Source of the DNA: a virus
IMG/VR virus record: IMGVR_UViG_3300032213_001428
Coordinates: 1-38,690 of that record
Direction: 5' to 3' (one strand)
DNA length: 38,690 nucleotides
Position numbers and translations under genes: made by a program. The notes beneath the pieces were generated by a model, which worked only from the letters and a program-made list of their open reading frames with translations, was not told the origin of the DNA and searched no databases. Shown one piece after another: positions 38,196 to 38,690 of the stretch; position 1 is the stretch's first letter; each line of letters starts with the position of its first letter.

Positions 38196-38690
38196 TTATT
38201 TCACTTCCAATGGCTTATTGGTTGAGTCAATCAGACCAACCTCTTCATATGTTTTGGCGGTGTGAAAATCAGTGATGTCGTCTAAGTTCTCTTCTCCTAC
38301 TTGCTTGGTCATTAGTACGTTAAGCCACACACAGTCTTCCAGCACATAGCCAACGCGCTTGACATTTGGCTCTGATACATAAACGCATGGGGCTTCAACA
38401 ACCCTGCGCCCATTCTCAGAGACAACAGCCAGCTTGCCTTTAAGCAATACGTTGATTACGGGGTGTTTATGGATCCTGCCAACAACAATCGCACCTTTGG
38501 CTAGAGTCATTTCTCGGCCATACATAGCGCAACCAAACTCATCATGCAATTGCGTGAAGTGGTGCTTATAGCTGTACTCAGCAGGAGTCAGGTTACCTGC
38601 ATCAAAAGCCTTGATGTACTCGCTTTGAAACTCATTGATCTTCTCACGCGCTTGTACTTTTAAAGAGTGATTTTTGTGGAGCAGCGAAGC
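38196..38690 (-). CDS. Cupin-like phage protein, 5' end missing (at least 164 aa)
   Basis: The frame stays open to the right edge, beginning ASLLHKNHSLKVQAREKINE, so the start is outside the window. Residues from about 60 on show a small cupin-like barrel pattern: GAIVVGRIHKHPVINVLLKG, then KLAVVSENGRRVVEAPCVYV and a conserved KR...YVLEDCVWLNV. The IHKHPV pair resembles the cupin metal-binding HxH. Proteins of this type accompany virion genes in many phages; their role is unknown. The DNA is AT-richer than most of the window. Its stop is two bases before the next ATG. Confidence 0.75.
   Translation of the reverse strand, partial: ASLLHKNHSLKVQAREKINEFQSEYIKAFDAGNLTPAEYSYKHHFTQLHDEFGCAMYGREMTLAKGAIVVGRIHKHPVINVLLKGKLAVVSENGRRVVEAPCVYVSEPNVKRVGYVLEDCVWLNVLMTKQVGEENLDDITDFHTAKTYEEVGLIDSTNKPLEVK

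Noticed and set aside
1-38690. Prophage or integrated element
   Set aside because: No integrase, excisionase, lysogeny repressor or host flanking gene was found.

Overview
The window is most of a lytic tailed-phage genome. Every convincing gene lies on the minus strand, so transcription runs from high to low coordinates. The first and last genes run off the edges, and no major capsid, tail fibre, lysis or integrase gene is recognisable inside, so this is a partial or permuted genome rather than a prophage. Large portal, TerL, TerS and long disordered virion proteins suggest a short-tailed phage of a GC-rich Gram-negative bacterium. Several small accessory genes resemble ones I associate with phages of freshwater Betaproteobacteria; this host guess is weak.

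The central result is a complete 2-aminoadenine (Z, diaminopurine) genome system. It comprises PurZ (19793-20902, with the PurA catalytic Asp replaced by Ser14), MazZ (19327-19827), DatZ (16667-17230) and the PolA-family polymerase DpoZ (20916-22751). All appear to belong to one operon that starts at a strong sigma70-type promoter near 23053-23087. MazZ should supply dGMP from dGTP, PurZ should make the 2-aminodeoxyadenylosuccinate precursor, host PurB and kinases should finish dZTP, DatZ should destroy dATP, and DpoZ should copy Z-DNA. The chemistry is known from phages such as S-2L, phiVC8 and SH-Ab 15497. The layout here adds a small SSB-like protein, a NrdR-like zinc ribbon and a neighbouring histone-deacetylase-family enzyme.

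Layout from left to right: 1-1962 holds head-assembly genes (scaffold candidate, GroES-like co-chaperonin, small proteins). Next come portal, a 432-aa virion candidate, TerL and TerS (1969-7860). A non-coding region follows (7861-8451) with inverted repeats and eleven GTTCCA/TGGAAC boxes. An early accessory region (8452-16386) consists of small genes separated by near-identical promoter-leader cassettes, plus a DUF932-type protein, a VRR-NUC-like nuclease and the deacetylase-like gene. The Z operon (16395-23020) comes next, then the replication and recombination block (23091-29743): UvrD-like helicase, conserved phage proteins, SNF2-like helicase and archaeo-eukaryotic-type primase. A second GTTCCA repeat region lies at 29838-30063, with an almost duplicated core. 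Large virion or ejection-type proteins fill 30175-38194, and a cupin-like gene runs off the right edge.

Regulation is unusually readable. At least seven promoters carry TTGACA or a close variant, a 17-bp spacer and an extended TGnTATAAT, followed by a shared leader ending in a GAGGAC ribosome-binding site. In four of them the TGA of TTGACA is also the stop codon of the upstream gene. Base composition drops clearly at about 17.7-18.9 kb and 36.8-38.7 kb, suggesting recent acquisitions.
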